The notes below the pieces were generated by a model. It was not told the DNA's origin. It saw only the letters and a list, made by a program, of their open reading frames with translations, and searched no databases. Positions 9,178-17,217 of a DNA stretch of 64,000 nucleotides are shown here, one piece after another; the stretch's first letter is position 1; every line of letters starts with the position of its first letter. The translations under genes and the position numbers were made by a program. Origin of the DNA: Pseudomonas sp. LFM046 (lineage in GTDB: Bacteria; Pseudomonadota; Gammaproteobacteria; Pseudomonadales; Pseudomonadaceae); assembly GCF_000949385.2 (NCBI RefSeq), contig NZ_JYKO02000001.1, positions 1,140,620 through 1,204,619 of the forward strand. The letters run 5' to 3'.

Positions 9178-10254
9178 TCAGAAGCGCACGTGGCCGCTGC
9201 GCGCCAGGGACTGCGGCGTGGCGGCGGCGTACTCCAGGGCGAAGTGCTCGGTGTCGATGCCGATGGTGAGCAGGGTTTCCCAGCGCTCGGTGGGCGGCAG
9301 CGCCAGGTCCGGGATGAAGCAGATGGGCGCGGCATCGCCCAGGCCGCCGCACATGGCTTCGGCGCGGCTGGCGAGGCTGGCGGAAGTCATGCTGCTGCGT
9401 GCGGCGTTCACATGCTCCAGGCGTGCGTAGGTGGTGGACACGTCCAGGGTGCGTTCGCCGGGCACCAGTTCCGGGGCGAGGAAATGGTTGGTGTGGGTGA
9501 TCCAGCCGTCTTCGCCCGGCAGCACCACGGCGGTGGCGTGGGGGGAGAGCTCGATGCTGGCGGCGCGCGGCGAGCGGTCATCGCGGGAGAATACCGTCAG
9601 CACGGTGGACGCGCTGACCCGCGCGGAGCGGGCGAGGGCGATGGCTTCGTCGACGCTGCGGGCCTCTTCCAGCAGGCGGCGGGCGACGGCGTGCACCGGC
9701 ACCCCGGCGCTGCCGTTGTCGCTGGCGTGATGAAGGATGTTGAAGTGCAGGCCCAGGCCGGCGCTGTTCACGCCGATCTTGCCGAGCATGCCGAATTCGG
9801 TGAACAGCTTGACGTCGAGGCCGCCGGCGCCGACGAGCTGGAGCATCAGGCCGTTGGGCACCAGAGTGTCGTGCCAGTCCCAGGTCTGGATGGTGCGCGG
9901 GGCGTGGGCGCCGCGCGGGGCGAACACGGCGGTGGAGCATTCACCTTCGGGGGGCGTCGGCATCACCGCGAGGATCTCGGTGCGGGCGTTCAGTGCCGCC
10001 AACTGCCAGAAGGGCAGTCCCGCACCTTCGGCGATACCGGCGACTTCCTGGGCCAGGCCAGGGCACCAGGCTTCCAGGGAGCCGAGGCTGGCCTCGCCCA
10101 GGCTGCGTACCTGTTCCGGCGCCACGTCCACCTGGTTGAAGAAGTCGAGGTAGAGCGAGACCGTCTGCCGGATCTGCTCCGACCACCGCTCCCCGATCTG
10201 GCGGCCACGGGTGTGCGGGTTCGGGGTGTCGGTGACGAAGGTGTGGAGTTTCAC
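9178..10254 (-). CDS. C45-family Ntn-hydrolase (acyl-CoA:6-APA acyltransferase-like)
   Basis: 358 residues. This resembles the isopenicillin-N-acyltransferase-like C45 family. Cys106 in the GECST context is the probable N-terminal nucleophile that would be exposed by self-cleavage between residues 105 and 106. TWDWHD (about 125-130), GKIGVNSAGLGL and THTNHFL are further family-conserved segments. Bacterial members hydrolyse or transfer acyl groups on small amides, and most are uncharacterised. No signal peptide is visible, so it should act in the cytoplasm on an imported compound. It lies between the MHS transporter (77 bases away) and the amidohydrolase (87 bases), all on one strand. Confidence 0.85.
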   Translation of the reverse strand: MKLHTFVTDTPNPHTRGRQIGERWSEQIRQTVSLYLDFFNQVDVAPEQVRSLGEASLGSLEAWCPGLAQEVAGIAEGAGLPFWQLAALNARTEILAVMPTPPEGECSTAVFAPRGAHAPRTIQTWDWHDTLVPNGLMLQLVGAGGLDVKLFTEFGMLGKIGVNSAGLGLHFNILHHASDNGSAGVPVHAVARRLLEEARSVDEAIALARSARVSASTVLTVFSRDDRSPRAASIELSPHATAVVLPGEDGWITHTNHFLAPELVPGERTLDVSTTYARLEHVNAARSSMTSASLASRAEAMCGGLGDAAPICFIPDLALPPTERWETLLTIGIDTEHFALEYAAATPQSLARSGHVRF

Positions 10255-10341
10255 AGCGAATTACCTGTTCAGCGTTGGAGTATTACGGGTGCGAAGCGGC
10301 CCGGAGCCTCCGTTGGGAGGCCCCGGGTCGAGGGAAATCGA

Positions 10342-12069
10342 TCAGCGATTGCGGGTGTAGATGTCGCGGCCGGCGAACCAGGTCTTCAGCACTTGGGTGT
10401 CGCGCAGGGCTTCGGGTTCCACCTGGAACACGTCGCGGTCCAGCAGGATCATGTCGGCCTGCTTGCCCGGTGCCAGGGAGCCGATGCTGCCTTCCAGCCG
10501 CAGGGCGCGGGCGGCGTTCAGGGTGTAGGCCTGGAACATGGTGTCCCGGTCGATCTCTTCGGCAGCGTTGAGCACGCCTTTCGGGCCCTTGCGGCTGACC
10601 GCCTGGTAGATGGCTTTCCACGGCTCCGGCGTGGTGATCGGCCAGTCGCTCGCGCCGGCGATGGTGGCACCGTTCTTCAGCAGGGAATGCGCCGGGTACT
10701 GGTACTGGAAGGCCGTGGCGCTGACATAGGGCTGAACCAGGTCCACGCTCAGTTCGTCGGCGCTGGCCCAGAAGAGTTGCATGGAGGCGATCACGTTCAG
10801 CGGCTTGAAGCGGGCGAACTCCTTGGGGTTGACCATCTGCAGGTGGGTGATGGAGTGGGGAATGCCACTGTTGCGCGCCTTGCGGGCCTGTTCGATGGCG
10901 TTGAGGGATTCCCGCACCGCGCGGTCGCCGATGGCGTGGATGTGCACCAGCCAGCCACGGGCGTCGGCCGCGTTGACCAGCTCGCCGAACTGGGCCGGGT
11001 CGAAGAGCAGTTCACCGCTCTTGTCGGAGTTCTTGTAGGGCTCGAGCATTGCCGCGCTTTGCGCCGGGTGCTCCGCCACGCCGTCAGCGAAGATCTTGAT
11101 GCCGGGCAGGGTGAGGTTGGGCACGCCCTGGAATTGCTGGCGCACCTTGTCCAGTTCGTCCAGGTCCTTGGGCGTGGCCTTGGAGTCAGCCATCAGCAGG
11201 GCGGCGACGTGGGCGGTGAGTTCGCCGGAGTCGGCCAGGGCCTTGTAAGTGGGCAGCACGCCAACGGAGCTGTTGTCGATCGGGCCGCCGGGAATCTCGT
11301 TGGCCAGCGGGTCCATCCAGGCGGTGATGCCGAGGCTGTTGTAGTAGTTCAGGGCGTCACGGCCGCCGGCCAGCAGTTCAGCCTGGGAGGGCAGGGGGAT
11401 CAGCTCCTGGGCGTCGTAGAGCCCTGCGTCCACGAGGAAACCGTTGGGGCGCATGTCCTCGTGGTGGCCGATGGTCGCCAGCGCTTCGCCCTTGAGGGCT
11501 TTCACCTTGGCGGCATCGATGCCGGCACGCTTGAGCATGGCGCCGTTGGCCCAGCCGGTGTGGTAATCCCAGCCGGCGAAGAGGATGGGGGTATTGGCCC
11601 ATTCGCCAGTATTGAAGCGCTGCTCGAAGGCCTCGATCCGGTCCCAGTAACTGGTGGGCAGGCCGCCGACCACCAGGAACTCGCCGCGCTTCGCCTTGCC
11701 GTCATCACGCCATTGGCGCAGGCGCTGCTCCAGCTCATCGAGCGGAATCTCCTCGCCATTGAGGTTGGCCTGGTGCATCTGCAGCCCGCCCTTCATCACA
11801 TGGGCGTGGGAGTCGATGAAGCCGGGCATCAGCACCTTGCCGCCCAGATCGAGCAGTTGCGTGTCGGCTTGTTTGAGCTTCAGTACCTCGGCATCGGAGC
11901 CGACGGCGACGATCCGGCCGTTCTCCACCGCCACGGCTTGCTGAAGGGCCTGGCCGGGTTCGGCGGTATAGACCTTGCCGTTGTGCAGGATGAGATCGGC
12001 GGCGGCCATAGTTTCCATTGAAGAAAAAGCGAAGCTGACGGAAAGTGCCAGGGTGAGAAGCGGCTTCAT
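10342..12069 (-). CDS. Exported amidohydrolase (amidohydrolase 3 / YtcJ-like)
   Basis: About 575 residues from the ATG at 12069, chosen because AAGG lies eight bases upstream and the protein then starts with a signal peptide (MKPLLTLALSVSFAFSS, probable cleavage near TMAA-ADL). An ATG at 12084 is a close alternative. VLMPGFIDSHAHVMKGG has the first HxH metal ligands, and HIHAIGDRAVRESL and ASDWPITTPEPWKAIYQ carry later ones of the YtcJ-like amidohydrolase family. The enzyme probably hydrolyses an amide or cyclic imide in the periplasm. It is divergent from a LysR gene and is likely the first gene of a unit running on through the C45 hydrolase and MHS importer. Confidence 0.87.
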   Translation of the reverse strand: MKPLLTLALSVSFAFSSMETMAAADLILHNGKVYTAEPGQALQQAVAVENGRIVAVGSDAEVLKLKQADTQLLDLGGKVLMPGFIDSHAHVMKGGLQMHQANLNGEEIPLDELEQRLRQWRDDGKAKRGEFLVVGGLPTSYWDRIEAFEQRFNTGEWANTPILFAGWDYHTGWANGAMLKRAGIDAAKVKALKGEALATIGHHEDMRPNGFLVDAGLYDAQELIPLPSQAELLAGGRDALNYYNSLGITAWMDPLANEIPGGPIDNSSVGVLPTYKALADSGELTAHVAALLMADSKATPKDLDELDKVRQQFQGVPNLTLPGIKIFADGVAEHPAQSAAMLEPYKNSDKSGELLFDPAQFGELVNAADARGWLVHIHAIGDRAVRESLNAIEQARKARNSGIPHSITHLQMVNPKEFARFKPLNVIASMQLFWASADELSVDLVQPYVSATAFQYQYPAHSLLKNGATIAGASDWPITTPEPWKAIYQAVSRKGPKGVLNAAEEIDRDTMFQAYTLNAARALRLEGSIGSLAPGKQADMILLDRDVFQVEPEALRDTQVLKTWFAGRDIYTRNR

Positions 12070-12150
12070 CGGGGTTGCCTTCATTCTTGTTGGTCTGCAG
12101 CGAAGACTAACCAGTCGGCTTTCCCGGAAGAATGCTGGAGCTGGCATAAC

Positions 12151-12172
12151 TTATTTTCTGAAGTGGAAATAA
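12151..12172. promoter_or_regulatory. Palindrome in the divergent amidohydrolase-lysR intergenic region
   Basis: TTATTT (12151-12156) and AAATAA (12167-12172) are inverted arms ten bases apart, in AT-rich DNA unlike its surroundings. The site ends three bases before the lysR start. The layout and T/A arms are compatible with a LysR-type operator used for autoregulation; binding is inferred only. Confidence 0.4.
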
Positions 12173-12175
12173 AGA

Positions 12176-13099
12176 ATGGACAGATTGACCGCGCTGGGCA
12201 TGTTCGTGGCCGCCGCCGAACAGGGCAATTTCAGCCGTGCCGCCGAGCAGATGGGCACCACGCCTTCGTCCCTGACCAAGGCCGTGGCGCAGTTGGAAGA
12301 GGGGCTCGGTACGAAGCTTTTCGAGCGCACCACTCGTCGGATGTCGCTGACCGAAGCAGGGTTCATCTACCTGGAAGGCGCTCGTCAAGCGCTGATGCAA
12401 TTGCAGCTGGCCAGCGAAGGGGTCGAACAACTGCAGCACGAACTGCGCGGCAGCCTGCGCATCACCGCGCCGCCGTCCTTTGCGCCGGCCTTCCTCAATG
12501 TCGTCTGTTGCCGCTTCCTGCGCGACCACCCCCATGTGCATCTGGAGGTGGACCTCTCCGACACCTATGTCGACCTCGTGGATGGCGGCTACGACCTGGC
12601 CTTGCGCGACGGCCCCACCGACCTGCCCGGCGTGATCGCCCAGCCCCTTGTGGAAAACCGCATCACCCTCTGCGCCAGCCCGGCCTATCTGGAGCGTCGC
12701 GGCGGCGACGTGACCCTGGACAACTACCTGCAGCACGACTGGCTGATCTTCCGCCATCCGCTGCTCAACCGGCATTTCTGGTGGGTGACCAAGGACGACC
12801 AGCGCATTCGCCTCAGTCAGCCGGTACCGCGCCTGTCCAGCGACAACTACGACTTCCTGCTCGCCTGCCTGCTGGACGGCCAGGGCCTGCAGTTCATCCC
12901 GCTATGGAGCGCCGCGCCCTACCTGGCTCGCGGCGAACTGGTGGAAGTGATGCCCGAGTACTGGCGCGAGCCCAGCGGCTTCGGGCCCATGGTCTACGTG
13001 CTCTACCTGACCCACAGGCGCAGCACCCGCAAGGTCAAGGTGTTCATCGAGTACCTGAAGACCTATTGGCAGGAGCACCCGGCGCAGCAGGTGGGCTGA
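12176..13099 (+). CDS. LysR-type transcriptional regulator
   Basis: 307 residues. The N-terminal winged helix-turn-helix spans about residues 1-60 (FVAAAEQGNFSRAAEQMGTTPSSLTKAVAQLEE). The C-terminal co-inducer domain (about 90-295) has RGSLRITAPPSFAPAFL and DLVDGGYDLALRDG, as in the CrgA/DmlR-like subgroup. It is divergent from the amidohydrolase gene with about 105 bases between starts, so it most likely controls the amidohydrolase-C45-MHS genes. A palindrome abuts its start codon. Effector unknown. Confidence 0.92.
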   Translation: MDRLTALGMFVAAAEQGNFSRAAEQMGTTPSSLTKAVAQLEEGLGTKLFERTTRRMSLTEAGFIYLEGARQALMQLQLASEGVEQLQHELRGSLRITAPPSFAPAFLNVVCCRFLRDHPHVHLEVDLSDTYVDLVDGGYDLALRDGPTDLPGVIAQPLVENRITLCASPAYLERRGGDVTLDNYLQHDWLIFRHPLLNRHFWWVTKDDQRIRLSQPVPRLSSDNYDFLLACLLDGQGLQFIPLWSAAPYLARGELVEVMPEYWREPSGFGPMVYVLYLTHRRSTRKVKVFIEYLKTYWQEHPAQQVG

Positions 13100-13305
13100 T
13101 TCGTCCGCACATGAATCCGCGCCCACCATGAATCGGCAGTCGAGGTGGAAGTCCCGTCCGAGGATTTCCACCCTGCCTTCGCGGAAAAGCGGCCCGGCTT
13201 CGCTTCCGTCACGCATGCCCTGCGTTCCATGATCACGGTCCTCCCGCCTGGAATCGAACCCGGCAGCCATTAAAAAAAACGACCCATTGGCCCTGATTAC
13301 ATCGT

Positions 13306-13334
13306 TTTTCAGGCTCTTGCCGCTTCCCTATATT
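13306..13334 (+). promoter_or_regulatory. Candidate sigma-70 promoter for the PLP gamma-enzyme gene
   Basis: TTTTCA (13306-13311) and TATATT (13329-13334) stand 17 bases apart in a locally AT-rich stretch. This would start transcription near 13341 and give a leader of about 50 bases that contains the hairpin described next. Confidence 0.45.
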
Positions 13335-13373
13335 GGCGCCATCGCAAGTCTTGAATTCAGGGACTTGCCAATA
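13331..13373. promoter_or_regulatory. Nested inverted repeat in leader of the PLP gamma-enzyme gene
   Basis: GCAAGTC (13344-13350) pairs with GACTTGC (13362-13368); an outer TATTGGC (13331-13337) matches GCCAATA (13367-13373); and the loop holds the palindrome TGAATTCA. It overlaps the predicted transcription start and ends 20 bases before the ATG. It could be an operator for one of the three regulators in the cluster or a leader-RNA hairpin. Confidence 0.5.
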
Positions 13374-13392
13374 TCGTTCATGGGAAACAGCA

Positions 13393-14670
13393 ATGAATAA
13401 CAAGACTGAAGTATCGGAACTTGGATGCGTGGGTATTGGCACGAGACTTGTTTGGGGTGGCGAAAAAGTTCGTCATCCTTACAACGCCACGCAAACGCCC
13501 ATTGTGGCAAGTGCGGCCTATGGTTATGACGATATTGATGTCTGGTACGACGTTGCCCTGGGTAATACACCCGGGTTCATCTACAGCCGGATGAGCAATC
13601 CCACGGTCGCCATACTCGAAGACAAGATCTGCGAACTGGAAAGCGCCGAATCCGCGGTCGCGTTCAGCAGCGGCATGGCCGCCATTAGCAGCGTGCTCAA
13701 CACCTTCCTCGCCAAGGGCGGTCGGGTGGTGTCCACCCGCGACAGCTACGGTGGCACCAACAAGATCTTCGAGGAGTTCCTGCCGCGCATGGGGGTGGAC
13801 GTCACCCTCTGCGACACCCTCGACCATGAGGCCATCGAACATGAGATCGCCCTGGGCTGCGATGTCCTCTACCTGGAAACCCCTACCAACCCGACCCTGA
13901 AGGTGCTGGACATTCGGCGCCTGGCCCAGGCCGCGAAGCGGGTCGGTGCCCTGGTGGTGGCGGACAATACCTTTGCCACGCCGTTGAACCAGAACCCGCT
14001 GTCGCTGGGCGTGGACGTGGTGGTGCACAGCGCCACCAAGTTCCTCAGCGGCCACGGCGATGTGCTGGGCGGACTGGTCTGCGGCTCTGGCGAACTAATG
14101 GCGAAAGTGCGCCACCACCGCGAGATCAATGGAGCCTCCCTCGATCCCTTCTCCGCGTACCTGATCATCCGCGGCATGAAGACCCTGGCGCTGCGCCTGC
14201 GTCAGCAGCAGCGGAGCGCCCAGGCCCTGGCGGAATACCTGCTCACCGAGCCCCTGGTGGAATCGGTGAACTACCCCGGCCTGCCCAGTCACCCCAACCA
14301 CGACGTGGCCCGCTCGCAGATGCGCGGCTTCGGCGCCATCGTCAGCTTCGTCCTGCGTGGCGGGATGGAGACGGTGAAGCACCTGCTGCCGCGCCTGCGC
14401 TATGCCCATCGGGCTGGAAACCTGGGGGCGGTGGAAACCATCTACGGTCCGGCGCGCACCACCAGCCATGTGGAAAACACCCTGGAAGAACGCCTGGCCC
14501 TGGGCATCTCCGAAGGACTGGTGCGGGTGTCGGTGGGAATAGAAGAAACGGATGATCTTCTGGCCGATCTCAAGCAGGCCTTCGAATACACGAAAGAGCA
14601 ACTTCTTAAGTCTGAACAATCCAACTTCATCCCTGTCCGGACCGAATGTCGCACCGAGGTGGAAATCTGA
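13393..14670 (+). CDS. Cystathionine gamma-synthase/lyase-family PLP enzyme
   Basis: 425 residues. YSRMSNP (65-71) holds the Tyr and Arg that reach the cofactor phosphate of the neighbouring subunit. FSSGMAA (91-97) is the cofactor phosphate loop, ADNTFATP carries Asp191 against the pyridine nitrogen, and SATKFLSGHGD carries the Schiff-base Lys216. The active-site tyrosine is in SYGGT, as in cystathionine gamma-synthases; the Cys typical of methionine gamma-lyase (YGCT) is absent. The family does gamma-eliminations and replacements on homoserine esters, cystathionine or methionine-type substrates. The first ~180 bases are noticeably less GC-rich than the rest. It heads a cluster with an S-methylmethionine-type permease and homoserine-handling enzymes, pointing to catabolism rather than methionine synthesis. 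Exact substrate unknown. Confidence 0.85.
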   Translation: MNNKTEVSELGCVGIGTRLVWGGEKVRHPYNATQTPIVASAAYGYDDIDVWYDVALGNTPGFIYSRMSNPTVAILEDKICELESAESAVAFSSGMAAISSVLNTFLAKGGRVVSTRDSYGGTNKIFEEFLPRMGVDVTLCDTLDHEAIEHEIALGCDVLYLETPTNPTLKVLDIRRLAQAAKRVGALVVADNTFATPLNQNPLSLGVDVVVHSATKFLSGHGDVLGGLVCGSGELMAKVRHHREINGASLDPFSAYLIIRGMKTLALRLRQQQRSAQALAEYLLTEPLVESVNYPGLPSHPNHDVARSQMRGFGAIVSFVLRGGMETVKHLLPRLRYAHRAGNLGAVETIYGPARTTSHVENTLEERLALGISEGLVRVSVGIEETDDLLADLKQAFEYTKEQLLKSEQSNFIPVRTECRTEVEI

Positions 14671-14817
14671 CGTTCGACGCATAAGCCAACTGGCCGGAGA
14701 GTCAGTGGGTTATTCATGAAAAGGAACAATAACAATACCTGGCGGCAATTCGTTTCGTTCTGCCTGGCAGTCAATGCAGAAGCTTACTTTGCCCTGAAAC
14801 TTTCATGAGACTCCAAT

Positions 14818-16245
14818 ATGTCCAGATCAACTACAACGAATAAGCAAACATCGGGTCCCGGTTTCAAACAGGACATGCAGACCCGTCATATCGTGATGCT
14901 GGCCCTGGGGGGCGTCATCGGCACCGGTCTGTTCCTGACCTCGGGCTACACCGTGAACCAGGCGGGTCCCCTGGGCGCCGTGATCGCCTACATCATCGGC
15001 GCGGTCATGGTTTACATGGTCATGATGTGCCTCGGCGAACTGGCGGTGCAGATGCCGGAAACCGGCTCCTTCAGCACCTACGCCACCCGCTACCTCGGCG
15101 CCGGCACCGGCTACACGGTGGCCTGGCTCTACTGGCTGACCTGGACGGTGGCCATCGGTTCGGAGTTCACCGCCGCGGGCATCCTGATGGCGCGCTGGTT
15201 CCCCGACACGCCGGTGTGGATCTGGAGCGCGATGTTCGCCGCCACGGTGTTCATCACCAATGTCGTCTCGGTGCGTCTGTTCGCGGAAACGGAGTTCTGG
15301 CTGTCCCTGGTGAAGGTGCTGACGGTCATCGCCTTCCTGGTGGTGGGCACCGGCGCGATCATCGGTGTGTTCGACGTGAAGGAGGCGCACAGCATCGGCC
15401 TCGGCAATTTCACCCGCGAAGGTCTGTTCCCCACCGGCTTCATGTCCATCGCCATGACGCTGCTGGCGGTGTCCTTCGCCTTCTCCGGCACCGAGCTGAT
15501 CGGCATCGCCGCAGGCGAGACCAAAGACCCGCAGCGCAACGTGCCCAAGGCCATTCGCACCACGGTGCTGCGCCTGGCGATCTTCTTCGTCGGCACCATC
15601 TTCGTCCTGGCCACGTTGTTGCCACGGGAGCAGGCGGGCCTGGTGGAGAGCCCCTTCGTCACGGTGTTCGAGTACATCGGCATCCCGTACTCGGCGGACA
15701 TCATGAACTTCGTGATCATCAGTGCGCTGCTCTCGGCGGCCAACTCCGGACTCTATGCGGCCTCGCGCATGCTCTGGACCCTGAGTGACCAGGGCCACAT
15801 GCCGCGCAGCTTCGGCGCGCTGTCCCGCCACGGCACACCGTTCAACGCCATCGTGGTGAGCATGGCCGGCGCTGGCGCCTCGCTGCTGAGCAGCGTGTTC
15901 GCGCCGGACACCATCTACCTCGCCCTGGTATCCATCTCGGGCCTGGCAGTGGTGGTGGTGTGGATGAGCATCGCCGCCAGCCAGATGGCGTTCCGCCGCC
16001 AGTTCGTCGCCAATGGCGGTGATGTGCGGGACCTGAAGTTCCGCGTGCGCGGCTACCCCTGGGTTCCGCTCGGCGCACTGGCGAGCTGCACCCTGGCCTG
16101 CGTGGGAATCGCCTTCGATCCGGCGCAGCGGGTGGCGCTGTACTTCGGCTTGCCCTTCATCGCCTGGTGCTACTTCGTCTTCTACCTCACCCGCAAGAGC
16201 CGCGAGCGGCGCCTGGCATCGGGGGCGGCGCCTGAGGCGGCCTGA
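14818..16245 (+). CDS. APC amino acid permease, S-methylmethionine permease (MmuP)-like
   Basis: 475 residues with about 12 membrane helices. The N-terminal [20 protein letters not shown] and the following [19 protein letters not shown], then [12 protein letters not shown] and [18 protein letters not shown], agree closely with E. coli MmuP as I remember it, far more than with AroP or ProY types. MmuP imports S-methyl-L-methionine. No homocysteine S-methyltransferase (mmuM), its usual partner, is in the window. It lies 147 bases after the PLP gamma-enzyme and 56 bases before a LysR gene, all on the plus strand. Family is secure; substrate assignment is by recalled similarity and needs alignment. 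Confidence 0.85.
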   Translation: MSRSTTTNKQTSGPGFKQDMQTRHIVMLALGGVIGTGLFLTSGYTVNQAGPLGAVIAYIIGAVMVYMVMMCLGELAVQMPETGSFSTYATRYLGAGTGYTVAWLYWLTWTVAIGSEFTAAGILMARWFPDTPVWIWSAMFAATVFITNVVSVRLFAETEFWLSLVKVLTVIAFLVVGTGAIIGVFDVKEAHSIGLGNFTREGLFPTGFMSIAMTLLAVSFAFSGTELIGIAAGETKDPQRNVPKAIRTTVLRLAIFFVGTIFVLATLLPREQAGLVESPFVTVFEYIGIPYSADIMNFVIISALLSAANSGLYAASRMLWTLSDQGHMPRSFGALSRHGTPFNAIVVSMAGAGASLLSSVFAPDTIYLALVSISGLAVVVVWMSIAASQMAFRRQFVANGGDVRDLKFRVRGYPWVPLGALASCTLACVGIAFDPAQRVALYFGLPFIAWCYFVFYLTRKSRERRLASGAAPEAA

Positions 16246-16301
16246 GCGGCATTGGGTTAGCCTGCGAGTCCGGACCATTGGATGAAAGGTGATGTCATGA
16301 G

Positions 16302-17201
16302 GTGCCTCGCGTGAACCAGAAAGCCCTGCCTCCGTTGAACTGGTTGCGTGCGTTCGAAGTGTCCGCCCGGTGCCTCAGCTTCACTCACGCCGCCCTGGAG
16401 CTGCACCTGACCCAGGGCGCCGTGAGCCAGCAGATCCGCCAACTGGAAAGCCACCTCGGCGTGGCGCTGTTCAAGCGCCTGCCTCGGGGCCTGGCCCTCA
16501 CGGAGGAGGGGCAGTCCTACCTGCCGGTGGTCCAGGATGCGATCACCCGATTGGCGGTGGGCACCAACGAAATCTTCGGCCAGCACCGGCAGCGGCCGAT
16601 CAAGATCCGGGGCAGCCTGTCGTACCTGCTGCTGTGGCTGGCACCCCGGCTGGCGGAGTTCAGGGCGGCGCATCCGCATGTGGATATCCGCTACATCAGC
16701 AACCTCTGGGTCAAGGAACTGGACGGCGAGGACGACATGGAAATCCGTTGGGGACACGGGCAGTGGCCGGGCCTGGTGTCCCAACGGCTGACCTGGGACA
16801 CCCTGTTCCCCGTCTGCTCACCGGACCTGCTGGCGCGCTCGCCGCTCACGGAGCCGGCCGACGTTGCCAGGCACGGGTTGCTGCACGTCCTGGGCTACGA
16901 GGAGGGTTGGGGCTACTGGCTGAAACGGGTGGGCGCCCATGACGTCGACTACTCCAGCGGAATGCAGTTCGACACCCTTGCCTCCACCCTGCGCATGGCC
17001 GAACTGGGGCAAGGGATCGCCCTGGCCCGTTCCTCCCTGGTGGAAGACCTGCTCCGGGAGGGGCGCCTGGTGGAGCCCTTCTCGCAGCGGATCGAAGCCA
17101 GCGAATCCTTCTATCTGGTGCGCGGCTCGGGGACTGACCTGCATCCCGATGCGATGACCTTCGCCACCTGGCTGGTGGCCCAGGCCCATCGCGGCAAATG
17201 A
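16302..17201 (+). CDS. LysR-type regulator, GcvA-like
   Basis: 299 residues from a GTG start at 16302 (a GTG at 16311 is also possible; AAGGTGAT lies just upstream). PPLNWLRAFEVSARCLSFTHAALELHLTQGAVSQQIRQLE is the DNA-binding domain of the GcvA/AmpR-like subgroup, and the effector domain follows. It stands between the permease and the threonine-synthase-like gene, on the same strand as both, so it is probably a local regulator of amino-acid uptake and breakdown genes. Confidence 0.92.
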   Translation: MPRVNQKALPPLNWLRAFEVSARCLSFTHAALELHLTQGAVSQQIRQLESHLGVALFKRLPRGLALTEEGQSYLPVVQDAITRLAVGTNEIFGQHRQRPIKIRGSLSYLLLWLAPRLAEFRAAHPHVDIRYISNLWVKELDGEDDMEIRWGHGQWPGLVSQRLTWDTLFPVCSPDLLARSPLTEPADVARHGLLHVLGYEEGWGYWLKRVGAHDVDYSSGMQFDTLASTLRMAELGQGIALARSSLVEDLLREGRLVEPFSQRIEASESFYLVRGSGTDLHPDAMTFATWLVAQAHRGK

Positions 17202-17217
17202 TCGATCGGAGCTACAC

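Noticed and set aside
7082-12021. Very long plus-strand open frames (782 and 956 codons)
   Set aside because: They are antisense to the pirin, MHS, C45 and amidohydrolase genes. Their products are His/Gly/Ala/Gln-rich with no domain, as expected from reverse frames.
14827-16278. 483-codon minus-strand frame across the permease
   Set aside because: Opposite-strand shadow: the plus-strand product is a clean 12-helix APC permease, while this one is Arg/His/Gly/Gln-rich.
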